A stretch of 64,000 nucleotides of DNA from Candidatus Binatia bacterium (GCA_022827045.1 JAJDTQ010000096.1:1-64000), one strand, 5' to 3'. Shown: positions 34,901 to 45,396, counted from the first letter of the stretch. The notes: generated from the letters alone by a model not told the origin. Numbers and translations are program-made.

Positions 34901-34930
34901 GTCGGGGCGACCGGCCTGTCGCCTCTACCC
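34901..34930. repeat. REP-like repeat (GGGGCGACC type) between aspS and def
   Basis: GTCGGGGCGACCGGCC followed by TGTCGCCTCTACCC forms a hairpin (GGGCGAC/GTCGCC core). The same type occurs at 37641-37726 and 53052-53074. It separates two convergent genes. Confidence 0.65.
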
Positions 34931-34952
34931 ACAGAATGCAGGATGGTCGGCG

Positions 34953-35486
34953 TTATCGATTTGCCCCATAACGTGCCAGCTCGGTCAGGTAGGTGAGCGT
35001 CGAGAGGTCGGGCATGCGGTCCAGGTAGACGTGGCCGCGCAGGTGGTCCACCTCGTGCTGAATGACACGCGCGTGGAAGCCCTCTGCAACGAAATCCAGT
35101 TCCTTCCCGTCGCGGTCCAGGGCGGTCACCCGCAGCCGCTTGTAACGGGGCACCAGGCCGCGGATCTCGGGGATGCTCAGGCAGCCCTCCCAGTCGTCCT
35201 CGGTTTCGTCTCCCAGGGGCGTGATGGTGGGGTTGACGAGGACGGAAAGCGGCACGGCGGCCTTCCCGGGATAGCGGGGATTCTCCGCCACCTCCAGGAC
35301 GGCTACCTGCAGCGGCTCGTGGACCTGCACGGCGGCGAGTCCCACGCCGTCGTACTCGCGCATGGTAACCACCATGTCGTCGACGAGCCGCTGGAAATCG
35401 GGCTGCGTGATGTCGGCAACCGGAACTTCCCGAGCGGGCGTCCGCAGCACCGGATTGCCGAGCCGCGCTACCTTGAGGATCGCCAT
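34953..35486 (-). CDS. def: peptide deformylase
   Basis: A 177-residue Fe/Zn metalloenzyme that removes the N-formyl group from nascent proteins. The three motifs are GVGLAAVQV near residue 48 (GxGLAAxQ), EGCLSIP near residue 97 with the metal-binding Cys, and QHEVDHLRG near residue 140 with two His ligands and the catalytic Glu. Length is typical. The ATG at 35486 gives the canonical start; a longer TTG-started form is unlikely. No Shine-Dalgarno sequence precedes the ATG. It is divergent from the suf operon and convergent with aspS. Confidence 0.94.
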   Translation of the reverse strand: MAILKVARLGNPVLRTPAREVPVADITQPDFQRLVDDMVVTMREYDGVGLAAVQVHEPLQVAVLEVAENPRYPGKAAVPLSVLVNPTITPLGDETEDDWEGCLSIPEIRGLVPRYKRLRVTALDRDGKELDFVAEGFHARVIQHEVDHLRGHVYLDRMPDLSTLTYLTELARYGANR

Positions 35487-35543
35487 CAGGGCTTGGTAGC
35501 ACGGCGATTCCGGCTTGTTCAAGACGGAAAAAGTGTCGGCGGT

Positions 35544-35573
35544 TTGACAATGTGGATGTATTAGGTCTATATT
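35544..35573 (+). promoter_or_regulatory. promoter of the iscR-like/suf operon
   Basis: TTGACA (35544-35549), 18-base spacer, TATATT (35568-35573). The leader to the first gene is about 60 bases. The spacer is AT-rich (GTATTAGGTCTAT), which is where IscR/Rrf2 operators often lie, so autoregulation by the first gene product is likely, but no clean operator can be shown. Confidence 0.65.
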
Positions 35574-35638
35574 TCATGTGCGGGGTGATCGAGATTACTG
35601 CCGCGCTCTGGTGCGTATAGCCCACTGGGAGATCCGGC

Positions 35639-36127
35639 ATGCAAGAACCTGCTGTGAATTCCGTCAAGACCACGGCCGACCGAAGCTCGCTGATGAATAT
35701 CGGCAGGAAGGTCGACTATGCCGTGCGGGCGCTTTCGTATCTGGCCGCCCAGCCGGAGCGATGGGTGGTGGGTAGCAAGGAGATCGCGGCGCGGCAGGAC
35801 ATTCCGACACATTACATGTCGAAGATCATGAAGGACCTTGCGGCGGCGGGGCTGGTCCACTCCCACGTGGGCCGCAAGGGCGGCTTCAGTCTGGCGCGAC
35901 CTCCGGAGTCCATCAGCGTCAAGGAAGCGTACGAAGCCGTCGAGAAGCCGCTGAGCCTGATGGATTGCCTGGATCATCACCGCTGTCCCTATGATACGGT
36001 GTGCACGCAGATTTCCGTGTGGGAGCGGGCGCAGATGCTGTTGGCGGAATACCTGGAGGGGGTCTCCATAGGGAGCCTTGCCGACCGGGAGGGTCTCAAG
36101 GGCCGCTTGAACGGCCTGCACAGCTGA
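35639..36127 (+). CDS. Rrf2/IscR-family Fe-S-responsive transcription regulator
   Basis: A 162-residue winged-helix regulator. The Rrf2 domain spans about residues 18-150, with the DNA-recognition region [29 protein letters not shown] read in pieces. The three cluster cysteines are C110, C116 and C122 with the exact C-x5-C-x5-C spacing of IscR, so a [2Fe-2S] cluster is expected. The His that follows three residues after the third Cys in E. coli IscR is replaced by Ile (125), so the fourth ligand differs. GGGAG seven bases before the ATG supports this start. As first gene of the suf operon it probably represses or activates the operon according to Fe-S status. Confidence 0.9.
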   Translation: MQEPAVNSVKTTADRSSLMNIGRKVDYAVRALSYLAAQPERWVVGSKEIAARQDIPTHYMSKIMKDLAAAGLVHSHVGRKGGFSLARPPESISVKEAYEAVEKPLSLMDCLDHHRCPYDTVCTQISVWERAQMLLAEYLEGVSIGSLADREGLKGRLNGLHS

Positions 36128-36147
36128 ACTCCGTGCGCCGGAGACGG

Positions 36148-37640
<1,493 letters not shown>

Positions 37641-37644
<4 letters not shown>

Positions 37645-37726
37645 GGGCGACCCGCGGTTCGCCCATCAGGATGAACGGGATGTCTGTGGTAGGGGCGACC
37701 GGCGGTCGTCCACAAGGATAGACGGG
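37641..37726 (+). repeat. tandem pair of REP-like units carrying duplicated ribosome binding site and ATG
   Basis: Two copies of a 47-48 base unit begin with GTAGGGGCGACC (37641 and 37689), continue with a GCGGTCG/T-CC hairpin arm, and each end in AGGAT(G/A)-(A)GACGGGATG-like sequence. The second unit delivers the ATG of sufC at 37727; the first has an equivalent ATG at 37680 that opens only a 13-codon frame ending in TAG. Confidence 0.7.
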
Positions 37727-38515
37727 ATGCTTGAAGTTCGAAACCTGCATGCGCGCGTCGAGGGCAAGGCAATCCTCCGCGGCATCGACCTGACGGTGGC
37801 GGCGGGCGAGGTCCACGCCATCATGGGACCCAACGGCTCGGGCAAGAGCACCCTGGCCCAGGTGCTGGCCGGGCGCGACACCTACGAGGTGACCGCCGGC
37901 GAAGTCCGCTACAAGGGACAGGACCTGCTCGACATGGCCCCGGAGCTGCGGGCGGTGGAGGGGATCTTCCTGGGGTTCCAGTATCCGGTGGAGATTCCCG
38001 GCCTCAACAGCCTGTATTTCCTGAGGGCCGCGGTCAACGCCGGGCGCACCCACCGCGGCGAGGAGGAGCTGGACGCGGTGGACTTCATGGCCCTGGCCAA
38101 GGAGCGGATGCAGGCGGTGGAGATGGGCGAGGACCTGCTGCGGCGCCCGGTGAACGCCGGCTTCTCGGGCGGCGAGAAGAAACGCGCCGAGATCTTCCAG
38201 ATGACCATGCTGGAGCCCACGCTGGCGATTCTGGACGAAACCGACTCCGGCCTGGACATCGACGCCCTCAAGGTCGTGGCCCACGGCATCAACCTCTTCC
38301 GCGGCCCGGAGCGGGCCATCATCCTGGTGACCCACTATCAGCGGCTGCTCAACCACGTGGTGCCGGACGTGGTCCACGTCATCCACAACGGTCGCCTGGT
38401 GAAGTCCGGCGGCAAGGAACTCGCCCAGGAGTTGGAGAATACCGGCTATTCCTGGGCGGAGGGGGCGGCCGGCGAGGAGCCGGAGGTCTCGACGGACCGG
38501 AGCCAGGGAGCATGA
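37727..38515 (+). CDS. sufC: Fe-S cluster assembly ATPase SufC
   Basis: A 262-residue ABC ATPase of the SufBC2D complex, soluble although ABC-like. Walker A is GPNGSGKST at about residues 35-43, the Q-loop is LGFQYPVEIPG, the signature FSGGEKKRAEI, and Walker B AILDETDSGLD near residues 170-180, where SufC has Asp-Ser-Gly-Leu-Asp rather than the PTSALD of transporters. The H-loop His is in VTHYQRLL. AAGGA nine bases before the ATG sets the start. The stop codon overlaps sufD (ATGA). The C-terminal tail after residue 240 is acidic and longer than usual. Confidence 0.96.
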   Translation: MLEVRNLHARVEGKAILRGIDLTVAAGEVHAIMGPNGSGKSTLAQVLAGRDTYEVTAGEVRYKGQDLLDMAPELRAVEGIFLGFQYPVEIPGLNSLYFLRAAVNAGRTHRGEEELDAVDFMALAKERMQAVEMGEDLLRRPVNAGFSGGEKKRAEIFQMTMLEPTLAILDETDSGLDIDALKVVAHGINLFRGPERAIILVTHYQRLLNHVVPDVVHVIHNGRLVKSGGKELAQELENTGYSWAEGAAGEEPEVSTDRSQGA

Positions 38516-39822
38516 CCCGGACGGCAACGGAGCAGCAGGGCTATCTCGAGGATTTCGAGAAGCTCACGGCGCGCGTATCCGGCAACGGCGGCGGCTGGGC
38601 CGGAGATCTGCGGCGACGCGCCATGGAGCGTTTCTGCTCCCTGGGCTTTCCGTCCACCCGGCACGAGGAGTGGAAGTACACGAGCCTGGAAGCACTGCGG
38701 AAGGCCCGCCTGCGCACGCCGGATGTTTCGGACGGGTCTGCGGCCCGGGGCCGCGACCCCTTCGATTCGGAAGGGTGGGAACGCCACGCGCTGACGTTCC
38801 CGTGGGACGGCGCCGGCGCCGTCCCGGACAGTGACGGCGATGACGTCTTCATCGGGCGGCTGGCCACGGCCATAGAGGGCCGGCTTCCCTGGGTAGAAGC
38901 GCATCTCGGGCGCCACGCCGACTACGACGGCCACGCGCTCCGGGCGCTCAACACCGCCTTCCTCGAAGACGGCGCCGCCGTCCGGCTGGGTCCGGGTCGG
39001 GTACTGGAGCGGCCCGTCCACCTGGCTTTCGCCGCGGTTCCGGAGCAGGCGTCCGGACGCATCGTCCACCCCCGGACCCTCGTGGTGGTGGGCGCCGGCA
39101 GCCGGCTCACCCTGGTGGAGACCTACTCGGGGGCGGGGGACGAGGTCTATTGCACCAACGCCGTCACGGAGATCGTCCTGGAGGACGACGCCGAGCTGGA
39201 CCACTACCGCCTGCTGCGGGAAGGCGGCGGGGCGTTCCATTTGGGCACCGTCCAGGTGCGTCAGGCACGCAACAGCCGCTACCGGTCGCTTTCCGTCGCC
39301 TCGGGCGGGAGCATGACGAGAGTGGAGATCAACGCGTTGCTCGACGGCGAGGGAGCCGACTGCCTGCTCCGGGGCCTCTATGTGGCGGGCGGCACGCAGC
39401 ACGTGGACAACCGCACCGCCATCGAGCACGTCAGGCCCCACGGCACCAGCCGCGAGCTGTACAAGGGGGTGCTGAGCGGGCGTTCGCGGGCGGTGTTCAA
39501 CGGCAAGATCGTCGTGCGCAAGGAAGCGCAGAAGACCGACGCGCAACAGTCCAACAAGAATCTGATGCTTTCCCGCGACGCGGAGATCGACAGCAAGCCG
39601 CAGTTGGAGATCCTGGCCGACGACGTCCGTTGCTCCCACGGCACCACCATCGGACAACTGGAAGAGGACGAGCTCTTCTACCTGCGCTCGCGGGGACTGA
39701 ACGAGACGCTGGCCAGGCAGTTGCTGGTCCACGGTTTCGCCGGCGAGGTCCTCGACGGCATCGCCATCGAGCCGTTACGGGACGGTGTCGAGAACGGAGT
39801 CCTCACCGAGTTGGGGATCTGA
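38512..39822 (+). CDS. sufD: Fe-S cluster assembly protein SufD
   Basis: A 436-residue SufB/SufD-family protein. The N-terminal helical region contains GFPSTRHEEWKYTSLEALR, a SufD hallmark, and the C-terminal beta-helix has DNRTAIEHVRPHGTSRELYKGVL read in part, GRSRAVFNGKIVV, QSNKNLMLSRDAEIDSKPQLEI in part, and CSHGTTIGQLEEDELFYLRSRG in part. The CSHG motif supplies the His used with SufB as a cluster ligand. It starts inside the sufC stop codon (ATGA overlap), so it is coupled to sufC. Downstream comes a hairpin and then sufS. Confidence 0.96.
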   Translation: MTRTATEQQGYLEDFEKLTARVSGNGGGWAGDLRRRAMERFCSLGFPSTRHEEWKYTSLEALRKARLRTPDVSDGSAARGRDPFDSEGWERHALTFPWDGAGAVPDSDGDDVFIGRLATAIEGRLPWVEAHLGRHADYDGHALRALNTAFLEDGAAVRLGPGRVLERPVHLAFAAVPEQASGRIVHPRTLVVVGAGSRLTLVETYSGAGDEVYCTNAVTEIVLEDDAELDHYRLLREGGGAFHLGTVQVRQARNSRYRSLSVASGGSMTRVEINALLDGEGADCLLRGLYVAGGTQHVDNRTAIEHVRPHGTSRELYKGVLSGRSRAVFNGKIVVRKEAQKTDAQQSNKNLMLSRDAEIDSKPQLEILADDVRCSHGTTIGQLEEDELFYLRSRGLNETLARQLLVHGFAGEVLDGIAIEPLRDGVENGVLTELGI

Positions 39823-39836
39823 CGGAACGTACCGGG

Positions 39837-39861
39837 CTACGAAGGGGAATGCCCTTCGTAG
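39837..39861. repeat. stem-loop between sufD and sufS
   Basis: CTACGAAGGG (39837-39846) and CCCTTCGTAG (39852-39861) form a perfect 10-bp stem with a 5-base loop, followed by a G-run instead of T. It is more a REP-like element or mRNA-stabilising hairpin than a terminator. Confidence 0.7.
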
Positions 39862-39894
39862 GGGGGCAAACCCGCCCGCGCCCGGCTAGGCGGA

Positions 39895-41166
39895 ATGAAC
39901 GTGAAACAGTTCAAGACAGCAGGGCAGAACAGACCGGAGGGCTCCTACGACGTGGCGCGGGTGCGGGAGGATTTCCCGGTCCTCGGCCGGACCGTTCACG
40001 GCAAGCCGCTGGTCTACCTCGACAACGCGGCCACGGCCCAGAAGCCGCACGCGGTGATCCGGCGCGTCGCTGAATACTACGAGACCGAGAACTCCAACAT
40101 CCATCGTGGCGTCCACTGGTTGAGCGAAGCCGCGACGCGGGCCTACGAAGGCGCGCGGACGGCGGTCAGGACGTTCCTCAACGCAGCGGACGAACGGGAG
40201 ATCGTCTTCGTCCGGGGCACCACCGAGGCCATCAACCTCGTCGCCCGGTGCTACGGCGGCGCCCGTCTCCAGGCCGGCGACGAGGTGGTCATCTCGGCCA
40301 TGGAGCACCACTCCAACATCGTCCCTTGGCAACTCATCTGCCAGGAGAAGGGAGCGGTCCTGCGGGTGATCCCGGTGGACGACCACGGCGACATCGTGAT
40401 GGATGAGTACCACCGGCTGCTGGGCCCCAGGACCCGGATGGTGGCCCTGCCGCACGTCTCCAACGCCCTGGGCACCGTGAACCCCATCAAGCAAATGATC
40501 GCGGACGCCCACCGCGCCGGCGCTCCGGTGCTGGTGGACGGCGCCCAGGGGATACCCCACACCCGGGTGGACGTGCAGGACCTCGACTGTGACTTCTACG
40601 CCTTCTCGGGCCACAAGCTTTACGGTCCCACGGGTGTCGGCGTGCTCTATGGAAAGGCCGCCCTGCTGGAGGAGATGCCGCCCTACCAGGGTGGCGGAGA
40701 CATGATTCTTTCGGTCAGCTTCGAAGAGACCGAATACAACGTGCTGCCCTACAAGTTCGAGGCCGGGACCCCCAATATCGCCGGCGTCATCGGCCTGGGG
40801 GCGGCGGTGGAGTACGTCATCGCTCTCGGCATCGATGCCGTGGCGAGCCACGAAGACCGGGTGGTGGCGTATGCCGTGGAGCGCCTCGGGCAGGTTCCCG
40901 GCGTGCGCCTGGTGGGGACGCCCGGGCGCCGGGCCTCTTTGGTGTCGTTCGTTCTCGGCGACGTCCACGCTCATGACCTCGGCACCATCCTCGACCAGGA
41001 AGGGATCGCGGTGAGGGCCGGACACCACTGCGCCATGCCGGTCATGGAGCGGTTCGGAGTGCCGGCCACGGTGCGCGCGTCGTTCGCGTGCTACAACACC
41101 GAGGCCGAGGTCGATGTGCTGGCCGACGGTCTGGAAACGGCATGGAGGCTGTTCAACGGTGTCTGA
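39895..41166 (+). CDS. sufS: cysteine desulfurase SufS (class II)
   Basis: A 423-residue PLP enzyme that takes sulfur from cysteine for cluster assembly. The start region VREDFPVLGRTVHGKPLVYLDNAATAQKP is typical (read in part). The Schiff-base Lys is K241 in FSGHKLYGPTGVG and the persulfide Cys is C379 in RAGHHCAMPVM, both in the short-loop class II setting. Cytoplasmic, paired with SufU here. The ATG follows a G-rich stretch after the hairpin at 39837. The stop codon overlaps the sufU start. Confidence 0.96.
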   Translation: MNVKQFKTAGQNRPEGSYDVARVREDFPVLGRTVHGKPLVYLDNAATAQKPHAVIRRVAEYYETENSNIHRGVHWLSEAATRAYEGARTAVRTFLNAADEREIVFVRGTTEAINLVARCYGGARLQAGDEVVISAMEHHSNIVPWQLICQEKGAVLRVIPVDDHGDIVMDEYHRLLGPRTRMVALPHVSNALGTVNPIKQMIADAHRAGAPVLVDGAQGIPHTRVDVQDLDCDFYAFSGHKLYGPTGVGVLYGKAALLEEMPPYQGGGDMILSVSFEETEYNVLPYKFEAGTPNIAGVIGLGAAVEYVIALGIDAVASHEDRVVAYAVERLGQVPGVRLVGTPGRRASLVSFVLGDVHAHDLGTILDQEGIAVRAGHHCAMPVMERFGVPATVRASFACYNTEAEVDVLADGLETAWRLFNGV

Positions 41167-41611
41167 CCTGAAGGAGCTCTACCAGGAGCTGATCCTGGAT
41201 CACAACCGCCGGCCGCGCAACTTCGGCCCGCTGGCGGAAGCCAATCGAAGCGCCAGGGGGATCAATCCCCTTTGCGGCGACAAGGTCACGGTCCGTCTGC
41301 AGGTGGAAGAAGGCCAGGTGAAGGACATCCGGTTCGAGGGCACGGGCTGCGCCATCTGCATCGCCTCCGCGTCGGTGATGACCGAACGCCTGAAGCGGCA
41401 GACTTGCGAGGACGCCGTGAGTCTCTTCGAGCGCTTCCACCGGATGGTGGCGCCCGCGGACGGCATGGAGTCCGATTCCCCCGGCATGGGCAAGCTGGCC
41501 GCATTCGCGGGCGTCCGGGACTATCCCGCGCGCGTCAAGTGCGCTACGCTGGCGTGGCACGCGTTGCGCGCCGCCCTCGACGGCGAGGAAAAGGCGGTCA
41601 GTACCGAATAA
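41159..41611 (+). CDS. sufU: SufU-type sulfur-transfer/scaffold protein
   Basis: A 150-residue SufU/IscU-fold protein. The three conserved Cys are in NPLCGD near residue 40, GTGCAICIASAS near residue 63 and RVKCATLAWHAL near residue 128, with the Asp after the first Cys as a further zinc ligand. The SufU-specific insertion between the second and third Cys is present (residues about 80-115). SufU-like proteins accept persulfide sulfur from SufS by zinc-ligand exchange. The GTG start at 41159 overlaps the sufS stop codon by eight bases. Its presence, rather than SufE, gives the operon a Gram-positive-like composition. Confidence 0.94.
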   Translation: MSDLKELYQELILDHNRRPRNFGPLAEANRSARGINPLCGDKVTVRLQVEEGQVKDIRFEGTGCAICIASASVMTERLKRQTCEDAVSLFERFHRMVAPADGMESDSPGMGKLAAFAGVRDYPARVKCATLAWHALRAALDGEEKAVSTE

Positions 41612-41629
41612 CGGCGCGGGAGACGGCTC

Positions 41630-41953
41630 GTGGATACCATAGAGGAGCAGAAAGACATCGAGCAGCGGGTCATCGAGGCCCTGCAGACCATCTACGACCC
41701 CGAAGTTCCGGTGAACATCTACGAAATGGGGTTGATCTACGGTGTGGAGCTGGATCCTCTCGGCAACGCGTCCGTCTCCATGACCCTTACCGCGCCGAAC
41801 TGCCCGGCCGCCCAGTCCCTTCCCATGGAAGGGGAGGAGAAGGTCAAGGCGGTGGAGGGCGGCAACGACGTGCACCACGAAATCGTCTGGGAGCCGCCCT
41901 GGGATCCCAGCCTCATGTCGGACGCGGCCAAGCTGCAGCTTGGCATGCTGTGA
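41630..41953 (+). CDS. sufT: SufT/MIP18-family Fe-S maturation factor (DUF59)
   Basis: A 107-residue DUF59 protein. The core motif TIYDPEVPVNIYEMGLIYGVELD (read in part), the TLTAPNCPAAQSLP loop with the reactive Cys near residue 64, and VWEPPWDPSLMSDAAKLQLGM at the C-terminus match SufT/PaaD-like carriers that help load clusters on target proteins. It has no N-terminal extension. It is the last suf gene, with a GTG start 18 bases after sufU. lysS follows without a gap and may be co-transcribed. Confidence 0.9.
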   Translation: MDTIEEQKDIEQRVIEALQTIYDPEVPVNIYEMGLIYGVELDPLGNASVSMTLTAPNCPAAQSLPMEGEEKVKAVEGGNDVHHEIVWEPPWDPSLMSDAAKLQLGML

Positions 41954-41978
41954 CACGAACCCTCATCACCCTCATCAT

Positions 41979-43454
41979 ATGGACGAAGTCAACGAACAGG
42001 TGGCGGCGCGCCGCGACAAGGTGGCGCAACTCAAGGCAGGGGGTCTGGCCGCTTATCGCAACGACTTCCGTCCCAATCATACGGCCCGGGAAATCCGTGA
42101 CCGCCACGGGGATCTCGCGCCACCGGAACTGGAAGCGTTGTCGGAGGAGTTCGCGCTGGGCGGCCGGATACGGGCGCTGAGGCCGCACGGCAAGGCGGCG
42201 TTCTTCGAGGTCGAGGACGGGACGGGAAGGCTGCAGGTCTACGCCCGCAGGGACGGCCTGGGGGACGAGGCCTACGAACGGGTCCGGTCCCTCGACGTGG
42301 GCGATATCGTGGGGGTGTACGGACGCCTCTTCCGGACCCGCACCAACGAGCTCACCATCCAGGCCAGAGAGGTAACCCTCCTGACCAAGTGCATACGGCC
42401 CCTGCCGGAGAAGTGGCACGGCCTGAAGGACGTGGAGACGCGCTACCGGCAGCGTTACGTGGACCTGATGGTCAATCCCGAGGTCCGCGAGGTATTCCGC
42501 AACCGCTCGCGGGTCATCGGGCTCGTGCGCGGCTTCCTGGAGCAACGGGGATTCCTCGAGGTCGAGACGCCGATGATGCAGTCCATGGCCGGCGGCGCCG
42601 CGGCCAAGCCTTTCGTGACCCATCACAACGCCCTGGACCTCGACCTCTATCTGCGGGTGGCGCCGGAGCTGTTTCTCAAGCGGCTGCTGGTGGGCGGCTT
42701 CGACCGCGTGTTCGAGCTGAACCGGAACTTCCGCAACGAGGGCATTTCCACGCGCCACAACCCCGAGTTCACCATGCTCGAGTTCTATCAAGCCTACGCC
42801 GACTACGAGGACATGATGGAGCTTACCGAGGAGCTCTTCGTGACGCTGGCGGAGGAGATTCACGGGAGCCTCCGCATCCCCTGCGGCGAGCACGAAGTCA
42901 GCCTGGAGAGGCCGTGGCAGCGACTTCCCCTGACCCAGGGCGTGGCCCGGCACGCCGGCATGGAGGAGTCGGAGCTGGCAACCCCGGAAGGCCTGCGGAA
43001 GGTTGCCGGCAAGTTCGGGCTCGATCTCGACCCCAAGCTGGGCCACGGCAAGCTGCTGGTGGAGATCTTCGAGCACCTGGTGGAGCCGCGGCTGATCCAG
43101 CCCACCTTCGTCACCGGCTATCCCCTGGAAGTTTCGCCCCTGGCGCGCCGGAACGACTCGAATCCCGCCCTGGTCGATCGTTTCGAGCTTTTCATCGGCG
43201 GCAGGGAGTTGGCCAACGCCTTTTCCGAGCTGAACGATCCTGACGATCAGCGGCGACGGTTCGAGGAACAGGCCGCGGCCCGGCGGGCCGGGGATGACAC
43301 CGCCTGCGAGGTGGACGAGGACTACGTGCGCGCGCTCGAGTATGCCATGCCTCCGGCCGCCGGAGAGGGCATCGGCATTGATCGGCTGATCATGCTGTTG
43401 ACCGACTCGCCTTCGATCCGTGACGTGATCCTCTTCCCGCTTTTGCGCACCTGA
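41979..43454 (+). CDS. lysS: lysine--tRNA ligase (class II)
   Basis: A 491-residue class IIb LysRS. The N-terminal OB-fold anticodon domain covers about residues 1-145. The catalytic core has GFLEVETPMMQSMAGGAAAKPF (read in part), motif 2 FRNEGISTRHNPEFTMLEFYQAY in part, and motif 3 GEGIGIDRLIMLLTDSPSIRDVILFP in part. Length matches the family. No Shine-Dalgarno sequence precedes the ATG at 41979; an in-frame TTG at 41940, inside sufT, is the alternative. Translation may depend on coupling to sufT. Confidence 0.96.
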   Translation: MDEVNEQVAARRDKVAQLKAGGLAAYRNDFRPNHTAREIRDRHGDLAPPELEALSEEFALGGRIRALRPHGKAAFFEVEDGTGRLQVYARRDGLGDEAYERVRSLDVGDIVGVYGRLFRTRTNELTIQAREVTLLTKCIRPLPEKWHGLKDVETRYRQRYVDLMVNPEVREVFRNRSRVIGLVRGFLEQRGFLEVETPMMQSMAGGAAAKPFVTHHNALDLDLYLRVAPELFLKRLLVGGFDRVFELNRNFRNEGISTRHNPEFTMLEFYQAYADYEDMMELTEELFVTLAEEIHGSLRIPCGEHEVSLERPWQRLPLTQGVARHAGMEESELATPEGLRKVAGKFGLDLDPKLGHGKLLVEIFEHLVEPRLIQPTFVTGYPLEVSPLARRNDSNPALVDRFELFIGGRELANAFSELNDPDDQRRRFEEQAAARRAGDDTACEVDEDYVRALEYAMPPAAGEGIGIDRLIMLLTDSPSIRDVILFPLLRT

Positions 43455-43456
43455 CG

Positions 43457-44701
43457 ATGCGGTACGAGTTGTTCGTAGGGCTGCGCTATCTCCGGGCCCG
43501 ACGCAGCGAGCGGTTCATCTCCCTGCTCACGCTTATCTCCATCCTCGGGGTGATGATCGCGGTGGTCACCCTGAACGTCGCCATCGCGGTGATGACCGGG
43601 TTCGAGGAGGTGTTCCGGGACCGTCTCCTGGGCCTGCACTCCCACATCGAGCTGGTCAGGCCGGCGTCCTATGTGAGGGGCTACGACGAGCTGGCGGCAC
43701 GACTGGAGAAACGCGATGACGTGAAGACCGCCTCGCCGGCCCTCGCCGGACAGATCATCCTGACGGCGGGCAGCCGCGTCACCGGGGTGCTGGTGCGCGG
43801 CATCGACCCGGGCCGGTCCCACGTGGATCTCCAGTCCTACCTGCAGCAAGGCCGCCTGAGCGCCCTCGAGGAGCGAACGCCGGTAGTCGTGGACGGGCGC
43901 CCGCTGCAGCTCCCCGGAATCATCATCGGCGATCGGCTGGCGACCAAGCTGCGGGTGAAACCAGGCGACGCGCTGCAGGCGGTTTCGCCCATCGGGAGCC
44001 CCACCGCGGTGGGCATCGTCCCGCGGATCAGGCGGTTCGCGGTGGTCGGCATCTTCGATTCGGGCATGCGCGAGTACGACAGCGGCCTGGTCTTCCTGGG
44101 CCTTGCGGATGCGCAGCAGTTCTTCGGGGTCGGCAAGGTCGCTACCAGCATCGAGATCACCGTCGACGAGGTAGGGGACGCTCGGGACATCGCCGAGGAG
44201 ATTCAGCACGCGGTGGGCGAGAGGTACCTGGTGGAGGACTGGACGCGTCTGTGGCCCAACCTCTTCGCCGCCCTGCGGCTGGAGAAGACCGTGTATTTCC
44301 TGGTGCTGCTGCTGATGGTGATGATCGCGGCGTTCAACATCGTCTCGACGCTGATCATGGTGGTGATGGAAAAGCGCAAGGACATCGCGGTGCTGCGCTC
44401 CATGGGCGCCTCCCGCGGCGGCATACGGCTGATCTTTCTCTTGAAGGGGTGGGTCATCGGCGCCGTCGGCACGCTGTGCGGGGTGGTCATCGGCTACGTG
44501 CTGGCGCTGGCGCTTCAACGCTATCAGTTCATCGAGCTGCCGGAGGGCGTCTTTCCGGTCTCAACCGTGCCGGTGAGCATCTCCCCCTTGTACTTCGGGC
44601 TGGTGGCCCTGGCCTCCCTGGCGATCTGCTGTCTCGCCAGCATCTACCCCGCGCGGCAGGCGGCCAGGCTGCACCCGGTGGACGTCATTCGATACGAGTA
44701 G
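43457..44701 (+). CDS. lolC: lipoprotein-releasing system transmembrane protein LolC/LolE
   Basis: A 414-residue inner-membrane permease of the LolCDE type. An N-terminal helix (about residues 22-48, ISLLTLISILGVMIAVVTLNVAIAV in part) is followed by a periplasmic MacB-like domain (about 50-265) and three C-terminal helices with the FtsX-like segment, including KDIAVLRSMGASRGGI, the coupling region to LolD. The starting word YELFVGLRYLRARR is typical of LolC/E. Only one permease gene is present, so it probably works as a homodimer, as in many organisms with a single LolF-like protein. lolD follows seven bases later. Confidence 0.93.
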   Translation: MRYELFVGLRYLRARRSERFISLLTLISILGVMIAVVTLNVAIAVMTGFEEVFRDRLLGLHSHIELVRPASYVRGYDELAARLEKRDDVKTASPALAGQIILTAGSRVTGVLVRGIDPGRSHVDLQSYLQQGRLSALEERTPVVVDGRPLQLPGIIIGDRLATKLRVKPGDALQAVSPIGSPTAVGIVPRIRRFAVVGIFDSGMREYDSGLVFLGLADAQQFFGVGKVATSIEITVDEVGDARDIAEEIQHAVGERYLVEDWTRLWPNLFAALRLEKTVYFLVLLLMVMIAAFNIVSTLIMVVMEKRKDIAVLRSMGASRGGIRLIFLLKGWVIGAVGTLCGVVIGYVLALALQRYQFIELPEGVFPVSTVPVSISPLYFGLVALASLAICCLASIYPARQAARLHPVDVIRYE

Positions 44702-44707
44702 CGGAAC

Positions 44708-45391
44708 GTGGCGGCGTTGATCGAAGTACGGGGATTGGCGAAGTCCTTTAGCGGAGGCGGCAAGCAGGTAGAGGTGCTGGCGGACCTCGACTTGTCATTG
44801 AGCCAGGGCGAACGGCTCGCCATCGTCGGCGAGTCCGGCGTCGGCAAGAGCACGCTGCTCTACATCATCGGCACCCTCGAGCGCCCCGACCGCGGTGCGC
44901 TGCACTACGAGGGACGCGACGTGACCGCCTGGAGCGATGACGAGGTCTCGGGCTTGCGCAACCGGACCATCGGCTTCGTTTTCCAGTTCCACCACCTGCT
45001 GCCCGACTTCAGCGCCCTCGAGAACGTCATGATGCCGGCCCTCATCGCGCGCTGGGACCGTCCCAAGGCGCGCGCGTCCGCGCTCGAGTTGTTGGAGACC
45101 GTCGGTCTCGGACATCGGCTGACGCACCGCCCGGGCGAGCTCTCCGGCGGCGAGCAGCAACGGGTGGCGATCGCGCGCTCGCTGATTCTGGGGCCGCGGG
45201 TCATGCTTGCCGACGAACCCACGGGCAATCTCGATCCCGATACCGCGGGCGAGATCGAGGACCTGCTGTGCGGACTCAACGAGAAACGCGGATTGGGCCT
45301 GATCGTCACGACCCATAACCGCCAGTTGGCCGCCCGGATGAACCGGCAGCTCGAGCTTCGCGGCGGCCGGCTGTATCCCTTTGCACCGTAA
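44708..45391 (+). CDS. lolD: lipoprotein-releasing system ATP-binding protein LolD
   Basis: A 227-residue ABC ATPase. Walker A is GESGVGKST near residues 39-47, the Q-loop FVFQFHHLLPDFSALENVMMP in part, the signature LSGGEQQRVAIARSL, Walker B MLADEPTGNLD, and the H-loop VTTHNRQLA. All match LolD. It powers release of outer-membrane lipoproteins from the inner membrane with the lolC product. The GTG start is used because the upstream base context lacks another. Followed by a repeat-rich gap and bamA. Confidence 0.94.
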   Translation: MAALIEVRGLAKSFSGGGKQVEVLADLDLSLSQGERLAIVGESGVGKSTLLYIIGTLERPDRGALHYEGRDVTAWSDDEVSGLRNRTIGFVFQFHHLLPDFSALENVMMPALIARWDRPKARASALELLETVGLGHRLTHRPGELSGGEQQRVAIARSLILGPRVMLADEPTGNLDPDTAGEIEDLLCGLNEKRGLGLIVTTHNRQLAARMNRQLELRGGRLYPFAP

Positions 45392-45396
45392 CCCAG

